64,000 bases of DNA, taken from the NCBI GenBank assembly GCA_963765955.1, contig CAVXYA010000002.1:992001-1056000 (forward strand). Direction: 5' to 3'. The translations under genes and the position numbers were made by a program. The notes under the pieces were generated by a model that saw nothing but the letters and a program-made list of their open reading frames with translations, made no database searches and had not been told where the DNA came from. Of the stretch, positions 45,060 to 54,586 are shown in pieces. Position 1 is the first letter of the stretch, and each line of letters begins with the position of its first letter. Origin of the DNA: JAXDMK01 sp963765955 (lineage in GTDB: Bacteria > Actinomycetota > Acidimicrobiia > Acidimicrobiales > AC-14).

Positions 45060-46463
45060 TCACAGCGCTGATTGCCGAACCCGATCGCCACTTTGAATTC
45101 CTGACCCCGCGACGGCAGATCCACTCGGATTCGCTGGCGCAAGCTGACGACGCCGCCGTCGAGTCAGCACGCCGATAGCGAGCCAGAATGGGAACATCAG
45201 AACTGACCCAGGAGCGAGTAGACCGGTTTCAAATACGCCTACCACCGCTCCACTCACGGCCATTCCGGCCGCCCACCCCAGCTCGACGCTGACTGGGCGG
45301 ACTATGAGTGACAGGCTGAAAAGTCCTGCTGCTACCAACAACAGACCACCCGGAACGCCCAGTTCGACCGCAGCTTCAAGGTAGGAGTTGTGGAAATGGC
45401 TCCCTCCAAAGATACTGAAACGACCGAACTCCTCCTGCGCGAAGCGCTCCTCGGTCGTTGAGAACCCTGCACCCAATATTGGGCGATTCCAGACCTCACG
45501 AACCGCAACCGGCCACACCTGCTCCCGCGCAGAATTGCCCGGCCGCTTCGCTGCAGTGAGGAGGTTCGCATCGGACGCCGACCGATACGCAAGTGGAGCC
45601 AGGACAAGCAGCGCAAAGCTTGAGCCGACGAAGACAATGGAGCGCGCAACCTGTGAGACGCGCAGGACCGTAGCGAAACCCAAGAGGGCTCCGAGGCTGC
45701 TGGCGCGGGACCCCGAGAGCAGTAAGAGGAGGCTGGCAATCACCAGGATAGCTGCCCCAATAAGGCGGCGGCGGCCTCGCTGCGTCATCGCCTCGGATGC
45801 TGATACGGGGACAGCGAAGGCGCAGAGCACAGCGAGATTGTTGGGGTTGATTGTCCAGCCCCTGAAGCGGCTCCCTGAATATGCGTCTCCTCCAATGAAG
45901 AGCATGGCTAGGTTGCTGAGAACTAGGATCGCGAACGTGGCAAGCACCGCGTTGCGAAGTCTTGCCTCTTGCGTAGTCGACCATCGGAGTGCTGCGCACA
46001 ATCCCACCGCCACCGCGGCAAACGCAACCGACCTCTCGACGGTGAGACGCGGATCGAGGGACGTCAACACGGACAGGAACACCAACGTGACGCCGACACA
46101 AGCCGCCGTTGTTATTCGGCGACTATGCCGTGACGCGTGTCGCCAGCAACCAAGCCGGACCACAACAACGAACAGGAGTAGCGGCGGCAGGAAACGCCCG
46201 TAATTCATTGCCGGAGAGACCGCCAGAGCGCCGTTGGCCACGCCCATGCCAATGATCGTTGCGCCCACCAGATACTGCGGCAACCTGCTGTTCGAAAACA
46301 GGACGAGGTCGAGAGCGAAAAGGCACCCCAGCGAGGCGAGCAGGGCCAGACGGATCTTCGCCGGTAGGGCGTTCGAAGCCACTAGGCCCAATGCAGTGCC
46401 TGTGCCGACAATCGTTGCTGCCACTAGGAGCGGAAAGCGCCGGCGCGTGGCCGTAACGCTCAT
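45060..46463 (-). CDS. O-antigen ligase / Wzy_C-family membrane protein
   Basis: 467 residues from ATG 46463 (GGGGCG upstream). About twelve predicted membrane segments, e.g. FPLLVAATIVGTGTALGLVA. The large periplasmic loop has the PF04932 landmark HFHNSYLEAAVELGVPGG preceded by NRPILGAGFSTTEERF, with the conserved Arg and His. It joins lipid-linked glycan to an acceptor, or polymerises it. Its composition is more A+T-rich than the neighbours, as in wecA next to it. Whether it is ligase or polymerase cannot be told from sequence. Confidence 0.85.
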   Translation of the reverse strand: MSVTATRRRFPLLVAATIVGTGTALGLVASNALPAKIRLALLASLGCLFALDLVLFSNSRLPQYLVGATIIGMGVANGALAVSPAMNYGRFLPPLLLFVVVVRLGCWRHASRHSRRITTAACVGVTLVFLSVLTSLDPRLTVERSVAFAAVAVGLCAALRWSTTQEARLRNAVLATFAILVLSNLAMLFIGGDAYSGSRFRGWTINPNNLAVLCAFAVPVSASEAMTQRGRRRLIGAAILVIASLLLLLSGSRASSLGALLGFATVLRVSQVARSIVFVGSSFALLVLAPLAYRSASDANLLTAAKRPGNSAREQVWPVAVREVWNRPILGAGFSTTEERFAQEEFGRFSIFGGSHFHNSYLEAAVELGVPGGLLLVAAGLFSLSLIVRPVSVELGWAAGMAVSGAVVGVFETGLLAPGSVLMFPFWLAIGVLTRRRRRQLAPANPSGSAVAGSGIQSGDRVRQSAL

Positions 46464-46841
46464 GCGTACGCCCCGTCCGCGCTCGTCGACCTCATCGTGG
46501 CGTTCACCCTTCGCAGGATAGGGCGTCAAGTTTTGGCTCCGGCCACGATCGGCAGGAGCCTTCCCGGGAGGCAGCACCGACCTCAGCCGTTTGTCCACAC
46601 GACCTGCCGAGATCATGGGCCTCGATCCGTACCCGTGGTCCGACCAGAGGGTGACGTTCCCGGACGGTGCTGTCGACCGCAATATCCATAATGAAATGCG
46701 ATCTTAAATCTAAGGCTGAGGCGCATACAGTTCGGCTCGGAGACGGCCCGCAGCTACTCTGCCAGAACAGACATTTTGAGGACGTGTCATTCGTAAAGTT
46801 ATTCTGCGCTATTTCGAGTGGGAATTCACGCTCGGTCAGAA
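46464..46841. other. intergenic region, A+T-richer, no gene supported
   Basis: This separates the ligase from wecA, both on the minus strand. It contains runs such as AAATGCGATCTTAAATCT around 46694-46711, a likely place for a promoter of the ligase gene. A 129-codon open frame here lacks any protein-like pattern and overlaps wecA. Confidence 0.4.
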
Positions 46842-47852
46842 TCATCTCGGCCTCGGGAGCTGGAGCGACCGAGTCGGCGGTCGCGCGAGCCACTCCGGAG
46901 ACACGAGGTAAACCGCCAGCACCCCGACGACGAGGAAGTCCCCCGTTACGCGTAATGCTGTCGAGTCGCTGAGAGAGAGGAGGCCAAATCCGCTGAGCAC
47001 GACCAGAAACAGCCCCACGACCAAAGTGGTAATCTTATGGCTCCAGCCACGGTCAATGAGTTGTTGGTACGTGTGGTCGCGGTGAGCAATATACCAGGTT
47101 TGCCCACCCCGTATCCGCCGACAAAGGGTGGCGCCTGTGTCAGCCAGGTAAAGCGACAACGGTGCCAGAGCGGCTTCGGGGGGAACGCCGGCACGGACCA
47201 AGAGAACCGTGACGGCCGCCAGCCAAGCTCCGATGAAGTAGCTACCGGCATCGCCCAGAAACATCCTGGCGCTGGGAAAATTAAACGGAGCGAATCCGAG
47301 GGCAGCGGCAGCCAGAACCACTCCGGCGGTTGCCAGCATCGGAATATCCCGTACCTCGGCGATGGCGACCCATGCGCCGCCAGCGACTACGACCTGGGCT
47401 ACTGAAATACCGTTAATCCCATCCATAAAATTGAAGGCATTGACGTAACTCACTAGCCAGAAGATTGTGAGACTGATCACTCCGACCTGTAAAATGGCTG
47501 GCCGTCCGGAGGTCGGGAGTAAGCACACGGCGGAAAGGCTCGCAGTGACAAGCTGGAACGCCAAGCGCCGGATGGCAGGCTGGCTGCGGACATCATCTAT
47601 CAGGCCGACGAGCCCAAATCCACAGGCTGCCACCAAGACCGCCGTCCGAGGTCGTCCGGTTATCGACGTTCCTGTTAGCAGCGCGGTTACTGCGCCAATG
47701 CCGACAGCGATACCTCCACCGCGAGGGGTTGGGAGCCCATGGGAGGAACGCTCGGAGGGCACGTCCAAAACTCCTAGGCGCCGCAGCCCGACCAGTGCCA
47801 GCGGACTGATAGCAAGCGTGAACCCGAAGGCAACCAAGGCAGATATCAGCAT
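46842..47852 (-). CDS. wecA: WecA/TagO-type undecaprenyl-phosphate sugar-1-phosphate transferase
   Basis: 336 residues, eleven predicted membrane segments. Motifs of the MraY/WecA superfamily: DVPSERSSHGLPTPRGGG, FGLVGLIDDVRSQP (Asp-Asp), NAFNFMDGINGISVAQ, MFLGDAGSYFIGAWLA and AHRDHTYQQLIDRGWSH (HxxxH-type HRDH loop). It transfers a HexNAc-1-phosphate, usually GlcNAc-1-P, to undecaprenyl phosphate on the inner face of the membrane. This is a second initiation route besides the gene at 14994. GGAGG touches the ATG, and TATTCT lies 11 nt upstream. Confidence 0.93.
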   Translation of the reverse strand: MLISALVAFGFTLAISPLALVGLRRLGVLDVPSERSSHGLPTPRGGGIAVGIGAVTALLTGTSITGRPRTAVLVAACGFGLVGLIDDVRSQPAIRRLAFQLVTASLSAVCLLPTSGRPAILQVGVISLTIFWLVSYVNAFNFMDGINGISVAQVVVAGGAWVAIAEVRDIPMLATAGVVLAAAALGFAPFNFPSARMFLGDAGSYFIGAWLAAVTVLLVRAGVPPEAALAPLSLYLADTGATLCRRIRGGQTWYIAHRDHTYQQLIDRGWSHKITTLVVGLFLVVLSGFGLLSLSDSTALRVTGDFLVVGVLAVYLVSPEWLARPPTRSLQLPRPR

Positions 47853-48278
47853 CCTCCGGCCTTAGAATAATCGTAAACCCCACGCGTGACAACTGTCCTT
47901 GATTGCTACTTGCGTGCGCGATCGTGCCAGACCTGGCCAATCTCACATGATCAAGCCGTCCCGTTGCCTCGGCGATCCATCGACGTCGTGCTAGTGCACG
48001 ACAGCACTCGGACCGCCGGTGGGCAAATTCGTCGAGCCCGATCACGACCCGTCGTCGCTCGGCGGCCAAGGCGAGGAAACGAACACAGGGTCGGGCTCGA
48101 CTCGGATTGGATCGTCTCGAGGCGGCCTGATACTAAGTGGGCAACGGGTCAAATTGAGGCGCTGGGATCCGGGTGGCCGTCGTGCGGAAACGCGGCCGTC
48201 GTGACCAGCTGTCATTGATTCGAGCCGAATAGGAGTACCTACCCACAGCGGGTTGAACTAGTAGGTCCGATCCGTCAC
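47853..48278. other. intergenic region with wecA promoter, otherwise no gene supported
   Basis: On the minus strand TATTCT (47864-47869), 11 nt before the wecA ATG, is a -10 candidate. The remaining 400 bp hold no convincing gene on either strand; short open frames (e.g. 47886-48218 plus) lack motifs. TAGG-AGTA-CCTA around 48229 is a small inverted repeat near the 3' end of the kinase gene and could be part of a terminator. Confidence 0.4.
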
Positions 48279-49955
48279 TCAGCCCGAGCGGGGAGCCTTC
48301 TTCACGACCAATTTTCCGCCGTTCGATGACTGCTTCTCGACTGCGCGTCCGTTGACTTTCTCGTTCTTGGTCCTGCTCTCCCGGTCTGTGGCATCGGTCT
48401 GGTACCGGTAGGCGTAGCCGTAACCGCTCTCGGCCTTGACGCCGTTGAGGATCGCTCCGATGAGTGGCCCGTTGACCTGCCTCACCTTTGCTACGGCGGC
48501 GGCGGCTTCCTTTCGCGTCGTTACGCCGGCCGAGAAGATCATGAGCGTGGCGTCCACATGCCGGAAGAGCACCAAGGCGTCCGTGACTGGCAGCACCGGC
48601 GGCGTATCGATCAGGACGATGTCGGCATCGGCTGCCAGCGCCGCGAATACGTCCGCCGCCCGCTTGGAGGCGAGGAGTTCAGATGGATTCGGAGGGATCG
48701 GACCTGAGGCCATCAAGCGTAGACGGGGTATGCCCGGCACGGACTGGAGGGTGGCGGACACTGGGCGTTCGCCCACCAGGGCGGAGGTGAAACCCACCTT
48801 GTTCGATAGTCCGAAGAATTCGTGGATCCTCGGCCGGCGGAGGTCGCAGCAGACGACGACAACCCGCTTGCCCGCCAAAGCGAGGGTGACGGCCAGGTTG
48901 GCGAGGGTCGTTGTCTTGCCTTCGCCTGCGTTGGAACTCGTCACTTGGAGGGTGCGCATCGGGTGGTCGAGAGCGATGAAGTCGATGGCCGTACGAAGCG
49001 CTCGGTAGGCCTCGGCCGGCGGCGACCGCGGTGCCTCCGCCGCCACCAGGCGAGTCTTGTCCTTGGCTTTCCACCCGGCGACCTCGGGAATCTGCCCCAC
49101 CACCGGGACTGTGCCGAGCACCCGCTCGAGCTCCTCCTGGGTTTCGATCGAGTCGTCGAGATACTCGACCAAGAAGGCGAGGCCCACACCGAGCAGCGCT
49201 CCGACGACCAGCGCCAGAACCGCGTTGCGTCGGGGCGTGGGCCTGATCGGCGAGATGGGCTCGGCCGCCGAGCGGACCACCTGGGCCCCTCCGGTGATCA
49301 GGGCCGTGTTCACTTGTTGCTGATTCAGCGTCTGCTTGAAGAGTGCGAGCTGTTGGAGCAGTCCCTCGCGCTGGCCCCGAAGGGAGTCGGCAATCGCGTC
49401 GCGGGCGTCTGAGCCTTGGGCGGCGGCGACCTGCCCGTCGAGGCCGTCGATTTGCGTTTGCAGCAAGTCGATCTGGCTTTGAACTTCCTTCTGGGCGGCA
49501 ACGGACTCGCCGATGCCCTGCTGCCGCCGGTTCTCGATGTAGGCGTCCACATAGGCGTTGGCGATGGCGGCCGCCCGTTTCGGATCCGTGCTCTCGGCCA
49601 CAACCTGTACCACCGCGGTGGTTCCCACTTGCCGCACCGAGATCGGTGGAGCGGAGCCCAGCCGTCGCCGGACCTCCTCCTGGACCGGCTCACCCTTGAT
49701 CACTTCGAGCTCGGTGGCGACGAACAGTGCCGACTGGTTGGCCTGTCCGCTGGAGGCTTCGAAGAGTGAGACGCCTGGCCGGGGTTGGATGAGCATCCTG
49801 GCGGTCCCTGCATAGACGGGCGTCTGGAGATAGGAGACCACGAGAGCCACTCCCACGACCACGCCGACCGTGATGGCGACGATCGCCCGGTGCCGGCGGA
49901 GAACGTGTAGGTAGTCGCGCAGCTCCTGTTGGTCGTCCGTCTCCTCGCCAAGCAC
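48279..49955 (-). CDS. Fused Wzz-domain / BY-type tyrosine kinase for polysaccharide export
   Basis: 558 residues from GTG 49955. A Wzz domain has TM1 at about 24-44 (AIVAITVGVVVGVALVVSYL), a long coiled extracytoplasmic region and TM2 (AVLALVVGALLGVGLAFLVE). The cytoplasmic kinase domain has Walker A SSNAGEGKTTTLANLA, A' VVVCCDLRRPRIH and Walker B IVLIDTPPVLPVTDALVL. The tail has a tyrosine cluster, GYGYAYRYQTD, the autophosphorylation site in this family. It controls chain length and export of Wzy-made glycan. The start is preceded by TAGCCT at 7 nt (leaderless). It is divergent from the cysteine-rich coiled-coil genes. Confidence 0.92.
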   Translation of the reverse strand: MLGEETDDQQELRDYLHVLRRHRAIVAITVGVVVGVALVVSYLQTPVYAGTARMLIQPRPGVSLFEASSGQANQSALFVATELEVIKGEPVQEEVRRRLGSAPPISVRQVGTTAVVQVVAESTDPKRAAAIANAYVDAYIENRRQQGIGESVAAQKEVQSQIDLLQTQIDGLDGQVAAAQGSDARDAIADSLRGQREGLLQQLALFKQTLNQQQVNTALITGGAQVVRSAAEPISPIRPTPRRNAVLALVVGALLGVGLAFLVEYLDDSIETQEELERVLGTVPVVGQIPEVAGWKAKDKTRLVAAEAPRSPPAEAYRALRTAIDFIALDHPMRTLQVTSSNAGEGKTTTLANLAVTLALAGKRVVVVCCDLRRPRIHEFFGLSNKVGFTSALVGERPVSATLQSVPGIPRLRLMASGPIPPNPSELLASKRAADVFAALAADADIVLIDTPPVLPVTDALVLFRHVDATLMIFSAGVTTRKEAAAAVAKVRQVNGPLIGAILNGVKAESGYGYAYRYQTDATDRESRTKNEKVNGRAVEKQSSNGGKLVVKKAPRSG

Positions 49956-50063
49956 TTTCGGTAGGCTATCGCCTCTTTGCGGGCCATCCCTGACCAGCCC
50001 CTCCTGACCGTTTCGGTGGATGTCGGTGCCCTCGCGCCCGGCTCCTGAGCGGTACCGTGGACC
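49956..50063. promoter_or_regulatory. divergent promoter region of the kinase and the Cys-rich coiled-coil genes
   Basis: In this 108-bp gap, TAGCCT on the minus strand (49963-49968) is 7 nt before the kinase GTG, and TACCGT on the plus strand (50053-50058) is 5 nt before the GTG at 50064. Both fit leaderless transcripts. The shared region suggests joint control of the kinase and the coiled-coil pair. Confidence 0.45.
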
Positions 50064-52262
50064 GTGGGCCAGTGTCCCGAATTCGGCGCGGTGATCGCCG
50101 CCGGCTGCGATCACCGCATGCGGCCCGAGGAATCGTCGTGCGTCTGTCCCGGGTGCGGCACCCGGTGCCAAGGGCTGTTTAGGGGATGCCCCGAGGTCTG
50201 GGCGTCCCGAACCGACGCCGAGCCGGTCTCGGTCACTCCCAAGCGCGCCCGTCCCACCGCGCCGGCGACCGCCCTGGTTCGCCCGCTCGCCGGTCGCGGA
50301 TCCGAACCCGAGCTCCCTGCCTCTCGGCCGCTCACCAAGGCCGCCTCGTCGCCCGTCAAGGCCGAACCACCGCCGGCCAAGGCCGAGGTGGGGGCAGCCA
50401 TGGTGGAGACGGCGGCAGCCAGGTCGGAACCGGGCGCGCGGAAGCAGAAGGACGTCGGCGTCCGTCTTCGGGCCGAAGCAGAGGCGATGCGCGAGGCCTT
50501 GGAGCGGTCCTTCGAGACGATGGAGGCCGAGCTCGCCGATCGAGCGAGGCAGATCGACGCCCGGGCCCGGGAGCTCGACGAACGGGCGGCGGCCCAGCTG
50601 CGGGCGATCGAGCACGACCGGGCATCAGTGCCGGCGGAGGTACGCAAGTCGATCGCCGGCGTGCTCCCGGGCCTCGTGGCCGAGGCCGTGCGCATCTCCA
50701 TCGACAGCCGCCGGTCCGACCAACCCTCTGCCGCCTCGGTGGCGGACGAGGTGCGACACTTGCTGGCCGCGACGGTGCCGGGCATGGTGGCCGATGCCGT
50801 CGACGTCGCCCTCGAGTCCCGCGCCGCAGAGCAGGCCGGGGCCGGGCCCGAAGGGAGCCCACCGCGGCCCGAGGATCGCGCCCTGGCCGCGGCCCGCCAG
50901 CGATCGTTGGAGAAGCGAATCGACGGCCTCACCCGCCGCCACCAGGAGATCGACGACCGGATCACCGACCGCCTGCGCGCCATCGACGACGACCGGGCGG
51001 CGCTGGCCGAGCTCGCCCGGCGGCAGGACCAGCTGGCCAAGGCGGTCGCCGACGCCGCCGAACACGACACCCGTCTGGTGGCGTGGGTCGACGACGCGGT
51101 GCCGGCGCACGTGGCGGCCGCGGTCGAGAGCGCCCTCGACGCCCAGGGCGCGTCACTGCAGAGCTCGCTCGAACAGGTGGAACGGGCCCGGGCCGACACC
51201 GAAACCCTGGGCAAAACCATCCAGGAGTCGTCGGAACGGCTGATGGAGAGCCTCTACCGTCGCGACCAGGAGATCGAGGAGCGGGGCGCAGCCCAGCTCA
51301 TCGCCCTGGAGGAGGAGAGGGCAGCGTTGGCCGTCCTGCTCGAGAACGGCCGCGACGAGGTGGCGAAGCTCGTCATCCGGGCCATGCCCGCCATGGTGGA
51401 CGCGGCAGTTCGCACGGCCATGGACCGACACGCGTCCGAGCGGCGGGAGCCCGCCCTGGAGTTGGCCAACCGGCTGCGCGCCGAGGCGGACATCATGCGG
51501 GAAGCGCTCCAGCGGTCATTCGAGAAGATGATGGAATCGCTCGCCGCCAGGGAGCACGAGCTGGCCGATGCAGCCGCCGCCCACGGGCGCAGGGTGGAGC
51601 ACGACACGGGCGAGCTCGCCGACCTACGGGCGTCGGTAACGGCCTCCCTCACCGAGACCCTGCCGGCGATGGTCGCCGACTCGGTCCGGGCGGCCGAGGA
51701 GGAGCACCGGGCGTCGCTGGAGGCGGCCCGGCACGACATGGCCCGGCTGCGGGCCGAGAGCGAGGCCACTGCCGCCGAGCTGCGTGAGGCAGTGGCTGGC
51801 CTGCGGGCGGCGGCGCTGGTGCAGCGATCCGAGGCGGTCGAGCGACAGGCCGCCGCATCCGAACAAGCCCTCGAGAGCATGCGATCGGTCATGACCCGAC
51901 CGGCGGTGGCCCGACCTACGGTGGCCCGAGCGACGGGCGCGGCCGCCCGGGCCGACGACCCGGCGGGACGGGCCAACGGCGGTCCGAACGCAGTCACACT
52001 TCCCTCTTCAACCGACCCGGAGCCGCTGTACGAGCTCGAGGAGACCGTCGACGAAGAGGAGCTGAGGCCCGAGCGCCCCCTCCTCGGAAAATCGCCCGTC
52101 CCCCGGTCCCGACGAGTGGAGCGTCGGCTGCTCAAGATCGACGACCGCGACGGTGAGCCGTGGCGCCCGCTCGACCGCCGGCAGGCCGCCTTGTCCGACT
52201 TGCTCGACAGCGACGACGCGGAACGAAGCGGCGGGAAAGACGGCTCGTTGTCCAGTTTCTGA
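50064..52262 (+). CDS. Unrecognised protein: seven-Cys N-terminal motif plus four-repeat coiled coil
   Basis: 732 residues, no membrane segment or signal peptide. Cysteines at 4, 15, 26, 28, 31, 35 and 42 with His17 and a PEVWA end suggest a zinc-binding module. It is shared at identical spacing with the next gene. Residues 48-130 are low-complexity (Pro, Ala). From 134 to about 590 there are four related helical units (starting near 134, 281, 382, 470) built from heptads such as MREALERSFETMEAELADRA. Most end in an hP-h-VA-AV-x2-A motif (VPGMVADAVDVA, MPAMVDAAVRTA). The acidic-basic tail ends DGSLSSF. Function unknown; probably a cytoplasmic scaffold. Confidence 0.75.
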   Translation: MGQCPEFGAVIAAGCDHRMRPEESSCVCPGCGTRCQGLFRGCPEVWASRTDAEPVSVTPKRARPTAPATALVRPLAGRGSEPELPASRPLTKAASSPVKAEPPPAKAEVGAAMVETAAARSEPGARKQKDVGVRLRAEAEAMREALERSFETMEAELADRARQIDARARELDERAAAQLRAIEHDRASVPAEVRKSIAGVLPGLVAEAVRISIDSRRSDQPSAASVADEVRHLLAATVPGMVADAVDVALESRAAEQAGAGPEGSPPRPEDRALAAARQRSLEKRIDGLTRRHQEIDDRITDRLRAIDDDRAALAELARRQDQLAKAVADAAEHDTRLVAWVDDAVPAHVAAAVESALDAQGASLQSSLEQVERARADTETLGKTIQESSERLMESLYRRDQEIEERGAAQLIALEEERAALAVLLENGRDEVAKLVIRAMPAMVDAAVRTAMDRHASERREPALELANRLRAEADIMREALQRSFEKMMESLAAREHELADAAAAHGRRVEHDTGELADLRASVTASLTETLPAMVADSVRAAEEEHRASLEAARHDMARLRAESEATAAELREAVAGLRAAALVQRSEAVERQAAASEQALESMRSVMTRPAVARPTVARATGAAARADDPAGRANGGPNAVTLPSSTDPEPLYELEETVDEEELRPERPLLGKSPVPRSRRVERRLLKIDDRDGEPWRPLDRRQAALSDLLDSDDAERSGGKDGSLSSF

Positions 52263-52278
52263 ATCGGGGTCCCGGCGG

Positions 52279-52284
52279 TAGAAT
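52279..52284 (+). promoter_or_regulatory. -10 box for the gene at 52294
   Basis: TAGAAT ends 9 nt before the ATG at 52294; a leaderless or near-leaderless start is likely. Confidence 0.5.
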
Positions 52285-52293
52285 CGCCCGACC

Positions 52294-53481
52294 ATGGGGT
52301 TGTGTCGTGATTTCGGCTCGCAGATAACCGAAGGCTGCAACCACCTCATGCGGGCCGACTCCGATTCGTGTCACTGCGACGAGTGCGGCGTGGTCTGCAA
52401 AGGGCGCTTCGAGGCCTGCCCGACGGTGTGGGCCCAAGGATCCCAGCCGCTCCTGATTGCCGCACCGACACTCCTGGTGGCCCAACCCGTGGAGCGGCAC
52501 GAGACCAACGGCCATGGGAACCATGCTCCCGAGCCGGCAGCGGCGACGCCCGAGCGCAACAGCCCGGATGTCGGCGGCAAGACGACGACCGAGGCCGCGG
52601 CCGAGCCGCCGGCCGTCCAGGCCGAGCCACCGGAGACCGACCACCAGCCGACGGCGAACACGGACGGGACCGAGGTTCGGCGGTGGTTCCAGAGCGCATT
52701 CGACGGTCTCCGGTCGGAGGTCGAAGGCCTCCGTACCGAACTCTCCCAGGAGAAGGAGATGGTCGCCGCGCTCATCGAGAGCCGCTCCGACGACGCCGCC
52801 TTCGACGGCGAGTCGTTCCGCACCCTGGTCGACACGGTCATTCGGGAGGCGGTCCGCAGCGAGGCAGGTGAGCTGGGAGCGGCGGTGACGGCCGCGGCCG
52901 CAGGCCTGCGGGGTGACCTCGACGAGGCGAAGCGGGCGCACGACGACCACATCGCCGGCCTGAAGGCCTCCCTGGCCGAGTCGGCGGCGGACGGCGAAGG
53001 GTTGCGGGCGTCCCTGGAGAAGGTCGTCGCCCAGAACAAGGGCCTGCAGACCTTCATCCGGACGGTTGCCGCCGACAGCGCGGCGGCCGTGGCGGCGAGC
53101 ACCACCGAGCTGCCCGCCGAGCTCAGCCGGCGCGATGCGGGGATCCGCAAGGCGTTCCGGGCCACGCTGCGTGAGGAGATCCAGCCCCTGGTCGATGTGG
53201 TCGCCGACTCCGTCGCCCAGTCCGACTACGAGCTGAAGGCGCTTGCCCGGAGGGTCGACCGCGTCCTGGAGTCGCAGGCTGCGCTCGCGGCCACCATGGC
53301 CGAGGTGATCGCGTCGGCCGCCATCCCGACCCCCGCCGGGGCCGACGACACCGATGTCGAGCCGGTAGGGGCCAGGCCGGCCCCAATCCGGAGCTGGGGC
53401 GAACGAACGGGGACAGGCAACGGGACCCCCCCGGTCGGCGGTACCCGGGTGTCGCTACGCGACCAGCGGCCCCAAGCCTGA
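52294..53481 (+). CDS. Unrecognised protein: seven-Cys N-terminal motif plus coiled coil, paralogue
   Basis: 395 residues. The first 47 residues match the upstream neighbour's module: Cys 4, 15, 26, 28, 31, 35, 42, His17 and PTVWA at 43-47. A Pro/Thr/Glu-rich linker runs to about 125. Coiled coil follows from about 130 to 330 (FDGLRSEVEGLRTELSQEKE; LKASLAESAADGEGLRASLE; LREEIQPLVDVVADSVAQSD). The C-terminus is a disordered Gly/Pro/Thr tail. There is no membrane segment. It has its own promoter 9 nt upstream and lies 31 nt after the first gene. No known family recognised. Confidence 0.75.
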   Translation: MGLCRDFGSQITEGCNHLMRADSDSCHCDECGVVCKGRFEACPTVWAQGSQPLLIAAPTLLVAQPVERHETNGHGNHAPEPAAATPERNSPDVGGKTTTEAAAEPPAVQAEPPETDHQPTANTDGTEVRRWFQSAFDGLRSEVEGLRTELSQEKEMVAALIESRSDDAAFDGESFRTLVDTVIREAVRSEAGELGAAVTAAAAGLRGDLDEAKRAHDDHIAGLKASLAESAADGEGLRASLEKVVAQNKGLQTFIRTVAADSAAAVAASTTELPAELSRRDAGIRKAFRATLREEIQPLVDVVADSVAQSDYELKALARRVDRVLESQAALAATMAEVIASAAIPTPAGADDTDVEPVGARPAPIRSWGERTGTGNGTPPVGGTRVSLRDQRPQA

Positions 53482-53584
53482 CGCCCCCGTCCCCAGCGCC
53501 ACAGGTGCGAGCCGGCGAGAGCCCTCGTATGGGCTGGCAGGCTGTGACGGTGTCCCCGACCGCTCCTCGTCGCCGCTTGACCGG

Positions 53585-54586
53585 GTGAGGATCGCGGTGC
53601 TGGGGAGCAGCGGGTTCGTCGGATCGAACGTGGTCGCTGCTGGCCGGGCGCAAGACCTCGACATCACGCCGGTCGCGACCGTCCGGGTCACCGGCCCCGA
53701 CGGCGCCGATGCCAGCACGGCCGCGGACGTGTGGCGGAAGGCGCACCCGGACGACTTCCGACGCCAGGTCGAGTCGTTACAGGGCTTCGACGTCGTGGTC
53801 AACGCCGCCGGCTCGGCCAGGCCAGGCGCCGGCGACCGTGAGGTCCTTCTCGCGGCCAATGTCGTGCAACCGGCGGTCGCCGCCGACGCCGCCCGGGAGG
53901 CCGGGGTCCGCCGGTTCGTGCACGTGAGCTCAGCGGCCGTCCAGGGCCGCCTCGACCCCCTCGACGAGACCAGCCGGCACGCACCGCTGTCCCCGTACGG
54001 CCGCTCCAAGGCGGCCGGGGAACGCTGGCTGTTCGACGCCGCCGAAAGGTCGGGAGCTGCTCCGCCCGAGATCGTCGTCTACCGCCCGACGTCCGTGCAC
54101 GGTCCCGGCAGACCGGCGACGCGGATGCTGGCCCGGCTGGCGACCCAATTGCCGGCGTTCCCCCTCGGTGGCGCCGGCCATCAGCGGCTACCCGTGGCCC
54201 TCATCGGCAACGTGGCCGCAGGGATCGTCCATGCCGCCACCATGGCCACAGCTGCGCCGATCATCCTCCAGCCGTGGGAGGGCCTGACCTGCCGCGGGCT
54301 GTTAGAGCTGTTCGGGGCCCGCCGGTTCCTGCGCCTGCCGGAGGGACTGGTCCGGGCCGGGGTCGTCGTCGCCGGGGGTGTTCGGGCCCCGGGCATGACC
54401 GCCCGACTGCGCTGGGTGGAACTGATCCTGGGCGGCCAGGAGATCGACGCGGCGGCCTTGGCCGCCGTCGGGTTCGAGGTCCCCCTGGGACGGGACGCGT
54501 GGGTCGATCTGGTCGAGCAGGAGCGGCTCCCGGCGGACGTGAGCCCGACGATGGCGCGCATCCCGGACTCGCCTCGGCCGCACTGA
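53585..54586 (+). CDS. NAD-dependent sugar epimerase/dehydratase family protein
   Basis: 333 residues from GTG 53585. IAVLGSSGFVGSNVVAAGRA is the Rossmann loop, VVNAAGSARPG and FVHVSSAAVQGRLDPLDETS the active-site region, and SPYGRSKAAGERWLF has an intact Tyr-x3-Lys. The extended SDR C-terminus is complete. Substrate unknown; probably an NDP-sugar. The last base of its TGA is the A of the next ATG (TGATG), so it is translationally coupled with the glycosyltransferase downstream. Confidence 0.85.
   Translation: MRIAVLGSSGFVGSNVVAAGRAQDLDITPVATVRVTGPDGADASTAADVWRKAHPDDFRRQVESLQGFDVVVNAAGSARPGAGDREVLLAANVVQPAVAADAAREAGVRRFVHVSSAAVQGRLDPLDETSRHAPLSPYGRSKAAGERWLFDAAERSGAAPPEIVVYRPTSVHGPGRPATRMLARLATQLPAFPLGGAGHQRLPVALIGNVAAGIVHAATMATAAPIILQPWEGLTCRGLLELFGARRFLRLPEGLVRAGVVVAGGVRAPGMTARLRWVELILGGQEIDAAALAAVGFEVPLGRDAWVDLVEQERLPADVSPTMARIPDSPRPH

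Noticed and set aside
47593..48069. 158-codon minus-strand frame upstream of wecA
   Set aside because: Mostly overlaps wecA in another frame; the upstream part has no recognisable features.
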